DNA from: Oceanirhabdus seepicola
Lineage (GTDB): Bacteria; Bacillota; Clostridia; Clostridiales; Clostridiaceae
Length of the DNA: 64,000 nt
Assembly (NCBI RefSeq): GCF_023684385.1
Contig: NZ_JAGSOJ010000005.1
Coordinates: 1 to 64,000, forward strand
Reading direction: 5' to 3'
Shown one piece after another: positions 16,818 to 25,696 of this stretch; within the stretch, counting starts at the first letter, position 1; each line of letters opens with the position of its first letter. The notes below the pieces were generated by a model that had not been told where the DNA came from, made no database searches, and saw only the letters and a list, made by a program, of their open reading frames with translations. Made by a program: the position numbers and the translations under genes.

Positions 16818-17354
16818 TTACTTATAAACTTCTTCTTTTAAAATCCCTACATAAGGTAGATTTCTATATTTCTCTGCAAAGTCAAGTCCATATCCAACTA
16901 AAAAATAGTCTGCAACATCATATCCTATATATTTAGCATTTACCTCAACTTTTCTTCTGTCTTTCTTATTAAGTAAACATGCTATTTCAAGACTAGCAGG
17001 CTTTCTTGCGTTTAAATATTTTAAAAGATATGTTAACGTTACTCCAGAATCAATAATATCCTCAACCAGAATAATATGTTTATCTCTAATTTCAAAATCC
17101 AAGTCCTTCAATATTCTAACAACACCACTACTTTCTGATCCTTCTCCATAGCTTGATACAGCCATAAAATCCATCTTACAAGGAATTGTGATTTTCTTCA
17201 TTAAATCAGACATAAACATTACAGACCCTTTAAGTATACCTATAAGAATCACTTCTTTTCCTTTGTACTCCTCAGAAATACTTTCCGCTATCTCTATAAC
17301 CTTTTTTTCAATATCCTCTTCACTTATCAATACTCTTTCAATATCGTTATTCAT
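16818..17354 (-). CDS. hpt: Hypoxanthine phosphoribosyltransferase
   Basis: This purine-salvage enzyme converts hypoxanthine (and guanine) with PRPP to IMP (GMP). The 178 residues are typical. The PRPP-binding motif is ILVEDIIDSGVTL, and GILKGSVMFMSDLM and DYFLVGYGLDF are also family signatures. The gene overlaps the end of tilS by 8 nt, so the two are translationally coupled. The tilS-hpt-ftsH order is conserved in Firmicutes. Confidence 0.96.
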   Translation of the reverse strand: MNNDIERVLISEEDIEKKVIEIAESISEEYKGKEVILIGILKGSVMFMSDLMKKITIPCKMDFMAVSSYGEGSESSGVVRILKDLDFEIRDKHIILVEDIIDSGVTLTYLLKYLNARKPASLEIACLLNKKDRRKVEVNAKYIGYDVADYFLVGYGLDFAEKYRNLPYVGILKEEVYK

Positions 17355-18735
17355 ATCTCTTCTCTCCTTTGTATTTGATAATTAAAACTTTTTCTGTCTC
17401 ATTATCAATCTTATATTTCTCACCTAAAGTATACCCTATTATCCAAGCTATTTCATTATCAAAAGTAATAATAGGCAAAGTATTTCTCATGTGTTGGGGA
17501 ATTTTATTTTCACTAAATATTTTCTTTAGTTTTTTTCTACCTTTCATACCAAGCGGTACCATGGTATCTCCATCATTTTTATACCTTACGTAAATATTAC
17601 CTTTAATTTTATCATAATCGAAATATTTTGTACACTTGCTTTTACTAAAGCTTTTTATTTCACTCCTATTTTTTAGAAGCATTTCAACTACATCTCCATT
17701 TGGCAAAATATTTTTTTCATTTATTTCAAGTTTCATATTCAGTTTTTCTGTAACTTTAGTTTCTTTTTTAAAAATTATTATATCTCCGAAAGAATTCATA
17801 GCCACTAAACCGCCTGGAATATTAATCTTCTTTCCTGATTCCTTTTTAGATAATTTAATAATATCATATATGTGCACCTGCTCTAAATTATTCGTATCGC
17901 CCTTAAGAATAGCAATACAGCCCCTTATACATCTAGTCAGAAGCGCTTCATGACTTCCAAATAATTCTTCCTTTAAAACCACATTTTCCTCTTGAACTTC
18001 ACAATAAACTTTCAAAAGCTTTTGAACTTCACTTCTAAAATAATCATTATCTCGAGCAACATTCTTAGCTAACCTTAGAAGCGTACTGATGATATCCTCA
18101 TTAAAATGCTCTTTTAAATATGGTAACATGTCTAGACGAATTTTATTTCTGCTGTATATATTTTCTAAATTCGTCTTGTCTATTCTAGGATTCAAATTAT
18201 ATGTATCACAATAATCCTCAATTTCTTCTCGTTTCAAACACAAGATGGGACGTATATAGACACCTTCCCTAACAGCCTTTATTCCCTCTAGTCCATCAAT
18301 ACCCGTACCTCTTGCAATTCTCATCAGAATCGTTTCAGCAACATCATTTGCATTATGGGCTAATGCAATTTTATTCCCATTATATTCATCTTTCAGTTTA
18401 TTAAAAAATTCATATCTTACATCTCGTCCTGCCATTTCGGAAGATATTTTTCTTATATTTGCAATTTCATTAGCATTAACTTTGATAGCTCTAAATATTA
18501 TTCCCTTAGACTGACAATATTTCTCCACATATTTTTCATCATCATCTGCTTCTTTTCCCCTTAATCCATGATTTATATGTGAAACAATTATTCGTAGCTT
18601 GTACTTATCTTTTAATGCTACCAAAATATTCAATAAACACATTGAATCAGGACCCCCTGAAACACCCACAATTATCGTATCACCAATATCCATCATATTA
18701 TTATCTTTAATATAATTCTCTACTTTTTTAATCAT
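17347..18735 (-). CDS. tilS: tRNA(Ile)-lysidine synthase TilS
   Basis: TilS attaches lysine to C34 of the CAU-anticodon tRNA-Ile, so that it reads AUA; this is essential. The 462 residues start with the PP-loop VGVSGGPDSMCLL near residue 25. HINHGLRGKEADDDE and ALAHNANDVAETILMR follow in the N-terminal ATPase domain. The C-terminal domain has RYKNDGDTMVPLGMKGRKKLKKIF, typical of TilS. It overlaps hpt. Spacing from spoIIE (about 180 nt with a hairpin and a half repeat) indicates a separate transcript. Confidence 0.95.
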   Translation of the reverse strand: MIKKVENYIKDNNMMDIGDTIIVGVSGGPDSMCLLNILVALKDKYKLRIIVSHINHGLRGKEADDDEKYVEKYCQSKGIIFRAIKVNANEIANIRKISSEMAGRDVRYEFFNKLKDEYNGNKIALAHNANDVAETILMRIARGTGIDGLEGIKAVREGVYIRPILCLKREEIEDYCDTYNLNPRIDKTNLENIYSRNKIRLDMLPYLKEHFNEDIISTLLRLAKNVARDNDYFRSEVQKLLKVYCEVQEENVVLKEELFGSHEALLTRCIRGCIAILKGDTNNLEQVHIYDIIKLSKKESGKKINIPGGLVAMNSFGDIIIFKKETKVTEKLNMKLEINEKNILPNGDVVEMLLKNRSEIKSFSKSKCTKYFDYDKIKGNIYVRYKNDGDTMVPLGMKGRKKLKKIFSENKIPQHMRNTLPIITFDNEIAWIIGYTLGEKYKIDNETEKVLIIKYKGEKRYE

Positions 18736-18812
18736 ATATTCTACCTAACCTTTACACCTGATTTATATATATTATACACAAATATATGATAGTAAAAACA
18801 TAAAAATGAAAA

Positions 18813-18834
18813 TTGCACGCTAGCTGCGTGCAAA
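18813..18834 (-). terminator. Terminator downstream of spoIIE
   Basis: GCACGC (18815-18820) and GCGTGC (18826-18831) form a hairpin. On the minus strand it is followed by AATTTTCATTTTT. Confidence 0.55.
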
Positions 18835-18845
18835 ATTTCAAGTAG

Positions 18846-18906
18846 TATAAGCAAATAAGGCATATGAAAATAAATAACAAATCAAAGATACGATAGATAT
18901 TTGAAC
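18846..18906. repeat. Family 1 repeat, left half only
   Basis: The sequence from 18846 closely follows the left end of the complete copy at 4260: AGGCATATGAAAATAAATAA, then AAATCAAAGATACGATAGATATT. It stops without the central part or the right inverted repeat. It lies directly after the spoIIE stop codon in the minus-strand direction. Confidence 0.6.
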
Positions 18907-18915
18907 ACGCTTACG

Positions 18916-21294
18916 TTAATTTATATTATAAACTTTCAATACTGAAATTGTCATATCATCCTTAACCTTATAATTTTCTGCTTTTAAGGCTTCATTTAGT
19001 ATCCCCAATGCGATTTCTTTAGGATTATTTAGTTTACAATTATAAAGATATTTCATAACCCAATGACTTTCACTACTTTTGTCCCCATATTCTAATACTC
19101 CATCACTCACCATTACAATGATATCTCCATCCATTATTTTCTTCTTTTTAACATCAACATCAATCTTATCTAACACACCTATAGGCAAAGATTTGGAATC
19201 AATTACCTCCACATCACCAGTACTCCTCCTAATGAAACTTTCATTAGATCCAACCTTGAAGAATTCCACATTTCCATTATAAAGATCTAAAGAGGCAATA
19301 TCCAATGTTGAAAACTTTTCTTGAGTCTTATATTTCATTGCCATTACGGAATTCACAGCATTTATAGCCACAATTTCACTCAAACCAGCCTTTGAGAATT
19401 TCTCAATTAACTTTACAGTGGCTTCACTTTCTCTTTTAGCTTCCGGTCCAGACCCCATACCATCACTAACAATAGAAATAAATTTATCTTTTTTATTCCT
19501 TATAAATCTATAACTATCCCCATTTTCCTTTTCACCATCTTTACATTTCTGTATTGAATATGATGACACATGAAATTTAGGCATTTCTTCAAAGGTAATA
19601 TCACAACTCTTCATTACTTGATCAATTATACATCCATCATTACTAACACAGAATCGTTTTTCACTCAATTCGTTAATAACAGGCAAAATATTTTTAACAC
19701 AATTTTGTTCTCCACCACATGCCTTTCCCTTTAACTTTATAGATATCCGTCCATCTAAGTCTTTTAAGCAAGTAATATCTTTAAATTTTATATTATTAGC
19801 AAGCATTGCAAGTCTTATTTTTTCTTCCAAATTACTATCTATCTTAATTGAAACATCAAATTCATCTACTATTTCATCAACTGATTCCGCCATATTTCTT
19901 ATTTGGTTAGATAAAACCTGTCGACCTTCGCTTATAGTAGATTTTTTGAGTTCACTTATCATATTCCTATCCACTATATCCTCTGCATTCTCAATAAGCT
20001 TAGTTCTATTAATACATTTCTTATTTAACTGATACGGTAAATCTTGATTATTTAATTCTACATTTTTTAATACTTCAACAAATGCTGAATACGTATAATG
20101 CATCTCTCTCCGCCAACAATTACTTTTCAATTGACACTCTGAACACACTCTATCAGCTAATTTCTGAACCATTGCTGTACTTTTATCTTTCATAATCAAT
20201 TTTTCATTTTCATTAAGATCTGTTAGTATATCCGATATATTTCCTAATAAACTTGAAAATTCATTTAATTTTTTCTTGTATATACCTTTGATTTTTGAGT
20301 TTACTTGCTCCTCTTCCTTATTAGCGTCTTTATCAAACTTAAAATACTCTCTCAACATAGAGTAACGCACATTAGGAATTATCACAAAAACTCCTCCCGC
20401 AATAACAAGTTCTATTCCTTTAAAACCAAATGATTTATAATTAAACAATAGAATACTATATACTATAATTACTGAGATTATAGACACACATTTCCCCATA
20501 TCTTTAAACACACCGCTAATTATCCCTATTGATGCATAAACAACAACAAACACACCTAGACTATTAACACTTAATCCAACTAAAATACCTAAAACAACGC
20601 CAAATATAGCCCCATTTGCTGCTCCACCTAAATATCCTATTATAATAATTGATAATATAGCAAGTACATTAGTTAACGATACCCCGAACACTCCTATACC
20701 ACTTGTCCCAGCAATTATCACTGATACTAATAAGCATAAAGAAATTATCTCTTCATTACTGAGGGAATATTCTTTCTTATCTCTAGTTAATTTATTAATT
20801 ACACTCTCAAAAATAAAAAGGGATGCACCGCATAAAATAAAAACAAGCAAGGAAGTTACTAATGCAATATATACATTCCTTACCAGTGCAAAATTTATAA
20901 AAATTATAATTCCCACTGTAATTAATGCTATTATCTTCATTTTTTTCTCTTCGATATTCACTTTATTCTTTATATAACACAAAATAAAAATAGTTAATGT
21001 GGATATTAGATAACCTGGTAATAATTCCAGATTTATAAATGATAATATGTAACCTGCAGAAACTCCTGTTGCTACAAAAAAACGCCGTTCTGAATCCAAC
21101 TTATTCATTATAGAAATCATAAGCGCTAATCCAAAAGGATATATCTCCTTAAGTATCTCTACTCTTGAAACAAAAAGCGCTGAAAAGAATATAGCTGTTA
21201 ACATTAAAAATTTAGAACTTAGAATCCCATCTAAAGTCCCCCTTATCTCCCCCCTAATCTTCTTATATTTCAAATGACTCAATCCATATTGCAT
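18916..21294 (-). CDS. spoIIE: Stage II sporulation protein E (SpoIIE phosphatase)
   Basis: This membrane PP2C phosphatase dephosphorylates SpoIIAA in the forespore, releases sigma-F and also acts in asymmetric division. The 792 residues show about ten membrane segments (roughly residues 30-320) and a cytoplasmic linker region with a CSECQLKSNCW cysteine motif. A C-terminal PP2C domain carries VSDGMGSGPEAKRES and MVSDGVLEYG metal-site motifs. The ATG after GAGAGAGGGTGAGAATT is chosen over an upstream GTG inside the Shine-Dalgarno. The gene has its own long-spacer promoter. Confidence 0.95.
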   Translation of the reverse strand: MQYGLSHLKYKKIRGEIRGTLDGILSSKFLMLTAIFFSALFVSRVEILKEIYPFGLALMISIMNKLDSERRFFVATGVSAGYILSFINLELLPGYLISTLTIFILCYIKNKVNIEEKKMKIIALITVGIIIFINFALVRNVYIALVTSLLVFILCGASLFIFESVINKLTRDKKEYSLSNEEIISLCLLVSVIIAGTSGIGVFGVSLTNVLAILSIIIIGYLGGAANGAIFGVVLGILVGLSVNSLGVFVVVYASIGIISGVFKDMGKCVSIISVIIVYSILLFNYKSFGFKGIELVIAGGVFVIIPNVRYSMLREYFKFDKDANKEEEQVNSKIKGIYKKKLNEFSSLLGNISDILTDLNENEKLIMKDKSTAMVQKLADRVCSECQLKSNCWRREMHYTYSAFVEVLKNVELNNQDLPYQLNKKCINRTKLIENAEDIVDRNMISELKKSTISEGRQVLSNQIRNMAESVDEIVDEFDVSIKIDSNLEEKIRLAMLANNIKFKDITCLKDLDGRISIKLKGKACGGEQNCVKNILPVINELSEKRFCVSNDGCIIDQVMKSCDITFEEMPKFHVSSYSIQKCKDGEKENGDSYRFIRNKKDKFISIVSDGMGSGPEAKRESEATVKLIEKFSKAGLSEIVAINAVNSVMAMKYKTQEKFSTLDIASLDLYNGNVEFFKVGSNESFIRRSTGDVEVIDSKSLPIGVLDKIDVDVKKKKIMDGDIIVMVSDGVLEYGDKSSESHWVMKYLYNCKLNNPKEIALGILNEALKAENYKVKDDMTISVLKVYNIN

Positions 21295-21323
21295 AATTCT
21301 CACCCTCTCTCAATGGTGAGTTA

Positions 21324-21356
21324 ATTATATCAAAAGTAACTGGAAATAATTGTCAA
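21324..21356 (-). promoter_or_regulatory. spoIIE promoter with 21-bp spacer (Spo0A-type)
   Basis: On the minus strand a perfect TTGACA (21351-21356) and a perfect TATAAT (21324-21329) are separated by 21 bp instead of 17. The Bacillus subtilis spoIIE and spoIIG promoters share this long spacing and need Spo0A~P. ATTGACA overlapping the -35 matches the reverse 0A box TTCGACA at 5 of 7 positions. The start codon is 30 nt downstream. Confidence 0.8.
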
Positions 21357-21576
21357 TAGTTGGAAAGAACCACTAACTTTTATAAGACATCAAACGATTA
21401 AAACTTTTAAATTACTACTTTATTTATTTCTTTCTCATAGTAATTAAATAACAAAATTAATAATGGGTACTATTTACATAAAATTATATGTCATTTACTC
21501 ATTTAATTTCCATTTTTTTGAAATAAAATAATATGAATATTTTTTCACATCTTTAATATACTTATATAATGGAATT

Positions 21577-21781
21577 ATTAAGGATTAATACTCTTATATA
21601 GATAAACTACTTCGTAGGTTTATCCATAATTAACAATTAACAGAGAACAAAGAACAATTATTGTTGATATTCTTCATTAGAGAATATCAATAAATTAAAT
21701 AGACTTGAATTGTGTCATAGAAATGTTTATTTTATAATTTACAAATAAAAAAGCGTGTTTCACGCGCTTTGCTTTTTTTAA
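21577..21781 (+). ncRNA. Possible plus-strand small RNA (weak)
   Basis: In the 514-nt gap between spoIIE and the tRNA cluster, a plus-strand TATAAT (about 21571) with a TTTTCA-like -35 is followed by hairpins at about 21600-21624 (TTCG-type loop) and 21661-21690. A hairpin AAAGCGTG/CACGCGCTTT with a following T-run ends the segment near 21781. No reading frame is convincing. It may be only degenerate sequence with a terminator. Confidence 0.25.
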
Positions 21782-21810
21782 AATAAAAAAAGAGATACAA
21801 ATGTATCTCT
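21780..21810 (-). terminator. Terminator of the tRNA cluster
   Basis: AGAGATACAT and its complement (21791-21810) form a 10-bp hairpin followed on the minus strand by TTTTTTATTT. It lies 7 nt after the last tRNA gene. Confidence 0.8.
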
Positions 21811-21817
21811 TTTAATG

Positions 21818-21894
21818 TGGTAGCGGAAAGAGGATTCGAACCTCCGACTCTCCGGGTATGAACCGAATGCTCTAGCCAACTGAGCTATTCCGCC
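21818..21894 (-). tRNA. tRNA-Met (CAU), elongator
   Basis: The 77-nt gene includes an encoded CCA. The 5' acceptor strand GGCGGAA pairs with TTCCGCT, the anticodon loop is TTCATAC (CAT) and the T-loop is GGTTCGAATCC. The acceptor is fully paired, so this is the elongator rather than the initiator. Identical to the copy at 22351. Confidence 0.95.
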
Positions 21895-21897
21895 ACA

Positions 21898-21973
<76 letters not shown>

Positions 21974-21978
21974 CCGCT

Positions 21979-22067
21979 TGGTGCCGAAGACCGGAATCGA
22001 ACCGGTACGGTGTTAACCACCGCAGGATTTTAAGTCCTGTGCGTCTGCCAATTCCGCCACTTCGGCA
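21979..22067 (-). tRNA. tRNA-Leu (UAA) copy 1
   Basis: The 89-nt gene has a long variable arm and encoded CCA. The anticodon loop is CTTAAAA with TAA. The acceptor TGCCGAA pairs with TTCGGCA. Confidence 0.96.
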
Positions 22068-22123
22068 AGTCTTTATGCGACTCTTGCCATTATATTTTTT
22101 TGTTGTTATTAGTTTGAAACAAA

Positions 22124-22199
<76 letters not shown>

Positions 22200-22204
22200 C
22201 CGCT

Positions 22205-22293
22205 TGGTGCCGAAGACCGGAATCGAACCGGTACGGTGTTAACCACCGCAGGATTTTAAGTCCTGTGCGTCTGCCAATTCCGCCACTTCGGCA
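22205..22293 (-). tRNA. tRNA-Leu (UAA) copy 2
   Basis: Identical to the copy at 21979, and the 5-nt spacer to its fMet neighbour is also the same, pointing to recent tandem duplication. Confidence 0.96.
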
Positions 22294-22350
22294 AGTCTTT
22301 ATGCGACTCTTGCCAATATATCTTTTTTATTTTTATTACTTTAAAACAAA

Positions 22351-22427
22351 TGGTAGCGGAAAGAGGATTCGAACCTCCGACTCTCCGGGTATGAACCGAA
22401 TGCTCTAGCCAACTGAGCTATTCCGCC
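22351..22427 (-). tRNA. tRNA-Met (CAU), elongator copy 2
   Basis: Identical to the tRNA-Met at 21818. It heads the second Met-fMet-Leu unit as laid out on the plus strand. Confidence 0.95.
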
Positions 22428-22430
22428 ACA

Positions 22431-22506
<76 letters not shown>

Positions 22507-22511
22507 CCGCT

Positions 22512-22600
22512 TGGTGCCGAAGACCGGAATCGAACCGGTACGGTGTTAACCACCGCAGGATTTTAAGTCCTGTGCGTCTGCCAATTCCGCCACTTCGGCA
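22512..22600 (-). tRNA. tRNA-Leu (UAA) copy 3
   Basis: Identical to the copy at 21979, with long variable arm, TAA anticodon and encoded CCA. Confidence 0.96.
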
Positions 22601-22664
22601 TGTCTCTATGCGACATTTGTTATTATATCTAATCTACTCCATCTTGTCAACCCATTTAAATAAA

Positions 22665-22740
<76 letters not shown>

Positions 22741-22745
22741 ACATT

Positions 22746-22835
22746 AGGTGCCAAAGACTGGAATCAAACCGATACGGCATTTAACCACCACATGATTTTA
22801 CGTCCTATGCCTCTGCAAATTCCGCCACTTAGACA
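22746..22835 (-). pseudogene. Decayed tRNA-Leu (UAA) copy
   Basis: It aligns over its whole length with the three intact tRNA-Leu genes but carries many substitutions. The acceptor 5' strand is TGTCTAA against TTTGGCA, so it no longer pairs well. U33 of the anticodon loop is changed to G (CGTAAAA). CCA is CCT. It sits at the promoter-proximal end of the cluster and is very unlikely to yield a working tRNA. Confidence 0.85.
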
Positions 22836-22870
22836 TGAATAAAAGCTACTTTGTCTCAGCGACAAGTCTT

Positions 22871-22899
22871 ATTATATATTAAGATTATATCCATGTCAA
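22871..22899 (-). promoter_or_regulatory. Promoter of the tRNA cluster
   Basis: On the minus strand a perfect TTGACA (22894-22899), a 17-nt spacer and a perfect TATAAT (22871-22876) precede the cluster. The start region reads ACTTGTCGCTG, an 11-mer also found upstream of the 16S gene at about 442-452. Confidence 0.85.
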
Positions 22900-23061
22900 C
22901 ATATTTTTCAAGTTTGAAAATTCAAACTTTATATACCATTAAAAAATCACGGACTGCGTGCGCTAAGAACCTTTTAAATGAAGTTGAGAATGGTGAATTG
23001 AGAGTGAGAACGATGGATGTTTCTGCTTTATGGCCGAAACTAAATATTTCAATTTCCTAAG

Positions 23062-23102
23062 AAATAAAAAATAAAGCTAAGTCTCTGAATGAGACTTAGC
23101 TT
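23062..23102 (-). terminator. Terminator overlapping the end of the S1 protein gene
   Basis: AAGCTAAGTCTC and its complement (23074-23085, 23091-23102) form a 12-bp hairpin that contains the stop codon. On the minus strand it is followed by a T-rich run. The plus-strand stretch 22900-23060 has a short open frame that I regard as chance. Confidence 0.75.
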
Positions 23103-23491
23103 CTTCTATATCCATTACTTCTATTATTTTTTTGAGTTTTTAATGACTTAATCTTTTCATCACTTTCTTTCAAAAATTTTGAAAGATTATCCTCGAAGTT
23201 ATGAGTTGTAACTTTTTCAGGCTTTTTAGTCCAATTAAACTCTTTTGGCTTTGCACTTTTTTTCTCAGCAATACCTTTCATTGAGAAGCTTATCTTATCT
23301 TCCTTAATCGATATAACTTTCACTTTAACCTTATCATTTTCTTTCAAATGATCATTTACGCTTTTAACATACCCATCTGATATCTCTGAAATATGAAGTA
23401 ATCCTATTTCACCATCAACCTCAACAAAGGCACCAAATTTTGTTATGTTTACAACTTTACCTTCAAAGATTTTTCCAAGTTCTAATGACAT
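23096..23491 (-). CDS. S1 RNA-binding domain protein, YabR-like
   Basis: This 131-residue protein has an N-terminal S1 domain (about residues 4-72, GKIFEGKVVNITKFGAFVEV, then GLLHISEISDGYVKSVNDHL). It is followed by a basic Lys/Asn-rich tail. It matches the YabR/general stress protein 13 type in both length and position (after divIC, before spoIIE). AAGGAGG precedes the ATG. Members associate with ribosomes or RNA, but the exact role is unsettled. Confidence 0.9.
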   Translation of the reverse strand: MSLELGKIFEGKVVNITKFGAFVEVDGEIGLLHISEISDGYVKSVNDHLKENDKVKVKVISIKEDKISFSMKGIAEKKSAKPKEFNWTKKPEKVTTHNFEDNLSKFLKESDEKIKSLKTQKNNRSNGYRRS

Positions 23492-23563
23492 GTAGAAAGT
23501 ATCCTCCTTAAAATTTTAAATATATTAAAAATTAATACTTCTATTAATTTTCAAAGCTGTTTT

Positions 23564-23854
23564 TCATTGGTTCTTATCTATAATAGTAATTTCACCTTGC
23601 TTTATAAATCTTAACTTTTCTCTAGCTTCTTTTGTCACATATTTATCATCAAGTTTATGATTATCTTGATTTGTTAGATACAAGTACTCTTTTTCTGCTT
23701 CTTTTAATTTTTCTTCAAGTTTTTTAAATTCCTCTTTCTGGCTTCTTAATTTCATTTCTTGAGAAACATAATTATATGCCATACCTATTATTAAAATTAA
23801 TATTAATAAAACTCTTAACTTGAATATTTTTTTCATCTCTAAATTACCATCCAT
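23564..23854 (-). CDS. divIC: Septum formation initiator, DivIC/FtsB family
   Basis: This small bitopic membrane protein (96 residues) has a membrane segment (LRVLLILILIIGMAYNYV, about residues 13-30). An extracellular coiled coil (QKEEFKKLEEKLKEAEKEY) and the short conserved end YVTKEAREKLRFIKQGEI follow. It would join the FtsL/DivIB division complex. The position after yabQ and before the S1 protein matches Bacillus divIC. The start is uncertain: the first ATG lacks a Shine-Dalgarno, and the ATG of MKKIFKL six codons later is an alternative. Confidence 0.88.
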   Translation of the reverse strand: MDGNLEMKKIFKLRVLLILILIIGMAYNYVSQEMKLRSQKEEFKKLEEKLKEAEKEYLYLTNQDNHKLDDKYVTKEAREKLRFIKQGEITIIDKNQ

Positions 23855-24003
23855 AATTAGAATACAGCTTGTTTAAAAAACTGACTAATATAATTTTAAA
23901 TTCTTATCTATATTTTTTCAAGTTTTAATTTTATCAAATTTAGGTAAGTTTATACCTATTCTAATATTATACTATTTAAATAATAATTTCAGCATAAATT
24001 TAA

Positions 24004-24411
24004 TTATTTTTTTATATTTTTTCTTTTAACAAAAAATATCTTAAATAACAATTGTAATGGATACACCATAATTCTGATAATTCCTCTTAAATAAATGCAT
24101 ATCTTATAATATATAAACTCTAATGCACCTTCTAATGCTGGAGCAAATACAAAATAATATATTCCTACACCTATTAATATAAACAGTATAACATATGTAG
24201 CCATTATAGCATTACAAATTACAAAAAGCCAAAGATATATTATCATTCCAGAAATACACCAAAATATAATATCCAAAAAAAATAATATTATTTTTTTTCT
24301 TCTCAAATCTTTTATTATTGTTTTGTAGAACTCAAACAGTAATCCTATTATTACTCCAGCAAGCAAGCTTCCTATCAAAATTATGATCTGATACCATATA
24401 CTTAAAATCAT
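24004..24411 (-). CDS. yabQ: Spore cortex biosynthesis protein YabQ
   Basis: This membrane protein has 135 residues and about four hydrophobic segments (roughly residues 5-25, 42-60, 62-85, 86-100) and a basic C-terminus. YabQ is made in the mother cell and is needed for cortex formation. The ATG overlaps the yabP stop codon (TAATG), so translation is coupled. Identification rests on the YabQ-like topology and the yabP-yabQ-divIC order. Confidence 0.88.
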   Translation of the reverse strand: MILSIWYQIIILIGSLLAGVIIGLLFEFYKTIIKDLRRKKIILFFLDIIFWCISGMIIYLWLFVICNAIMATYVILFILIGVGIYYFVFAPALEGALEFIYYKICIYLRGIIRIMVYPLQLLFKIFFVKRKNIKK

Positions 24412-24704
24412 TATTTAAATAGCTTAGCTAAGATCCCTTCATTAGATTTCGCCTTATGTTTATCACTATATACACAAGAATCGATACTTCCAACAATAAA
24501 GACTTCGCCTGCTTGAACATCTAGTTTATTCATTTTTAAGTTTTCACCTTTTATTAATAAAGTGCCTAACTTAGTATTTAATAGTATTTCCTCTTCATTG
24601 AACCTTATAACCTCTATAACTCCAGTAATTTGTAGTTTTTTCCTACTCTCTAGCAAAAGATTACAATTCATTTCTTCTTGTTTTTCTTCTCTATTAATAT
24701 CCAT
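24411..24704 (-). CDS. yabP: Spore protein YabP
   Basis: This 97-residue YabP/YqfC-family protein is required for cortex assembly with YabQ. Typical segments are ESRKKLQITGVIEVIRFNEE, ILLNTKLGTLLIKGENLKMNKLD and GEVFIVGSIDSCVYSD. The start is the ATG of MDINREEK, with a strong TTGGAGGGG Shine-Dalgarno; the frame stays open further upstream without one. A sigma-E-type promoter lies 36 nt upstream. Confidence 0.92.
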   Translation of the reverse strand: MDINREEKQEEMNCNLLLESRKKLQITGVIEVIRFNEEEILLNTKLGTLLIKGENLKMNKLDVQAGEVFIVGSIDSCVYSDKHKAKSNEGILAKLFK

Positions 24705-24739
24705 AACTCCCCTCCAAATTTGCAATCCTCTTATTCTAT

Positions 24740-24769
24740 AACTTATGCTTAATAACAATCTAATTATGA
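24740..24769 (-). promoter_or_regulatory. Sigma-E-type promoter of yabPQ
   Basis: On the minus strand TCATAAT (24763-24769) matches 6 of 7 positions of the sigma-E -35 (KMATATT). After 15 nt comes CATAAGTT (24740-24747), a 6 of 8 match to CATACAHT. Bacillus yabP is also sigma-E-dependent. Confidence 0.55.
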
Positions 24770-24989
24770 ATATTTTTTATAAAGGAAAAAATTATAATCG
24801 CACAATTTTGAGAGAAACACACAATTCACTGAATATATTTGCTTTTTTCCATATTAATCACAAATATGAGAAGTTTTTAATGCTTGCTAAATTATTAAAA
24901 ATCTATAATTTCCTCAACAATCAAAAATATAGAGTTGGAAATTAATATGAACTTTTCACTCAACTCTATATTCTTAATTATATTTATTT

Positions 24990-25250
24990 TTATTCTTCTG
25001 AATCAGCTCCAGATATTATCTCATACATTTCTTTTGCCTCTTCTTTTCTTACATGTGCAGTAATATTCATAATTTTAGCTTTTAAAGTTCCTTTAGGAAA
25101 TTGAATTTCTATGATATCACTTTCTTTAACTGTTGTGCTAGCTTTAGCTTTTCTACCATTAATAAATACTCTATCACTATCACATATTTCTTTAGCCTTC
25201 GTTCTTCTCTTAATTATTCTTGAAACTTTAAGATACTTATCTAATCTCAT
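24990..25250 (-). CDS. rqcP: RNA-binding S4 domain protein RqcP (YabO)
   Basis: This 86-residue protein is almost only an S4 domain: MRLDKYLKVSRIIKRRTKAK, then VFINGRKAKASTTVKESDII. RqcP/YabO binds stalled 50S subunits and helps RqcH add alanine tails during ribosome quality control. Location between the HU gene and yabP matches Bacillus yabO. A 285-nt AT-rich gap to yabP carries no gene that I can support. Confidence 0.92.
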   Translation of the reverse strand: MRLDKYLKVSRIIKRRTKAKEICDSDRVFINGRKAKASTTVKESDIIEIQFPKGTLKAKIMNITAHVRKEEAKEMYEIISGADSEE

Positions 25251-25379
25251 ATATACTCCCCCTTTGAATTAGTATTCCCTAAATAAATCTTAATGAAGAT
25301 ATATTAAATACTTAAATCTAATATACCTAATTTATTTTTTTCATATACCTAATACATATTCAAATAAATAACTAAAATA

Positions 25380-25409
25380 AAAACCTAGATAATTAATTAT
25401 CTAGGTTTT
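25380..25409 (-). terminator. Terminator of the HU gene
   Basis: A nearly perfect palindrome, AAAACCTAGATAAT and its complement, is followed on the minus strand by TTTTATTTTAG. Confidence 0.75.
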
Positions 25410-25420
25410 TATTATGTATA

Positions 25421-25696
25421 TTACTTGTTTACTCTTTCTTTGAACTCTTTACCAGGCTTGAATGCTGGAACTACAGAAGCTGGAATAATCATTTCTTCTT
25501 TAGTTCTTGGATTTCTTCCTTTTCTTTCAGCTCTTTCTCTAGTTTCAAAAGTACCAAAACCTATTAATTGTACTTTCTCTTTGTTTTCAAGAGTTTCTAT
25601 TACAGACTCCATCATAGCCTTTAAAGCTACCTCAGCATCTTTCTTTGTTAAGTTAGATTTTTCACTCATTTTAGTAATTAATTCTGCTTTATTCAC
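25421..25696 (-). CDS. HU family DNA-binding protein
   Basis: This is a nucleoid-compacting DNA-bending protein of 91 residues. The HU fold is clear: helical N-terminus, beta arm GFGTFETRERAERKGRNPRT, then PASVVPAFKPGKEFKERV. I use a GTG start (NKAELI follows), because AAGGAGGT lies 7 nt upstream and HU proteins begin there; an upstream ATG would add 11 atypical residues. It is a monocistronic gene with its own terminator, inserted between mazG and rqcP. Confidence 0.95.
   Translation of the reverse strand: MNKAELITKMSEKSNLTKKDAEVALKAMMESVIETLENKEKVQLIGFGTFETRERAERKGRNPRTKEEMIIPASVVPAFKPGKEFKERVNK

Noticed and set aside
22851..23060. Plus-strand open frame before the S1 protein gene
   Set aside because: It overlaps the tRNA promoter region, has no ribosome site and shows no protein-like composition; probably chance.
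24745..24945. Plus-strand open frame opposite the yabP upstream region
   Set aside because: It covers the yabP promoter, has no Shine-Dalgarno and is of low complexity.
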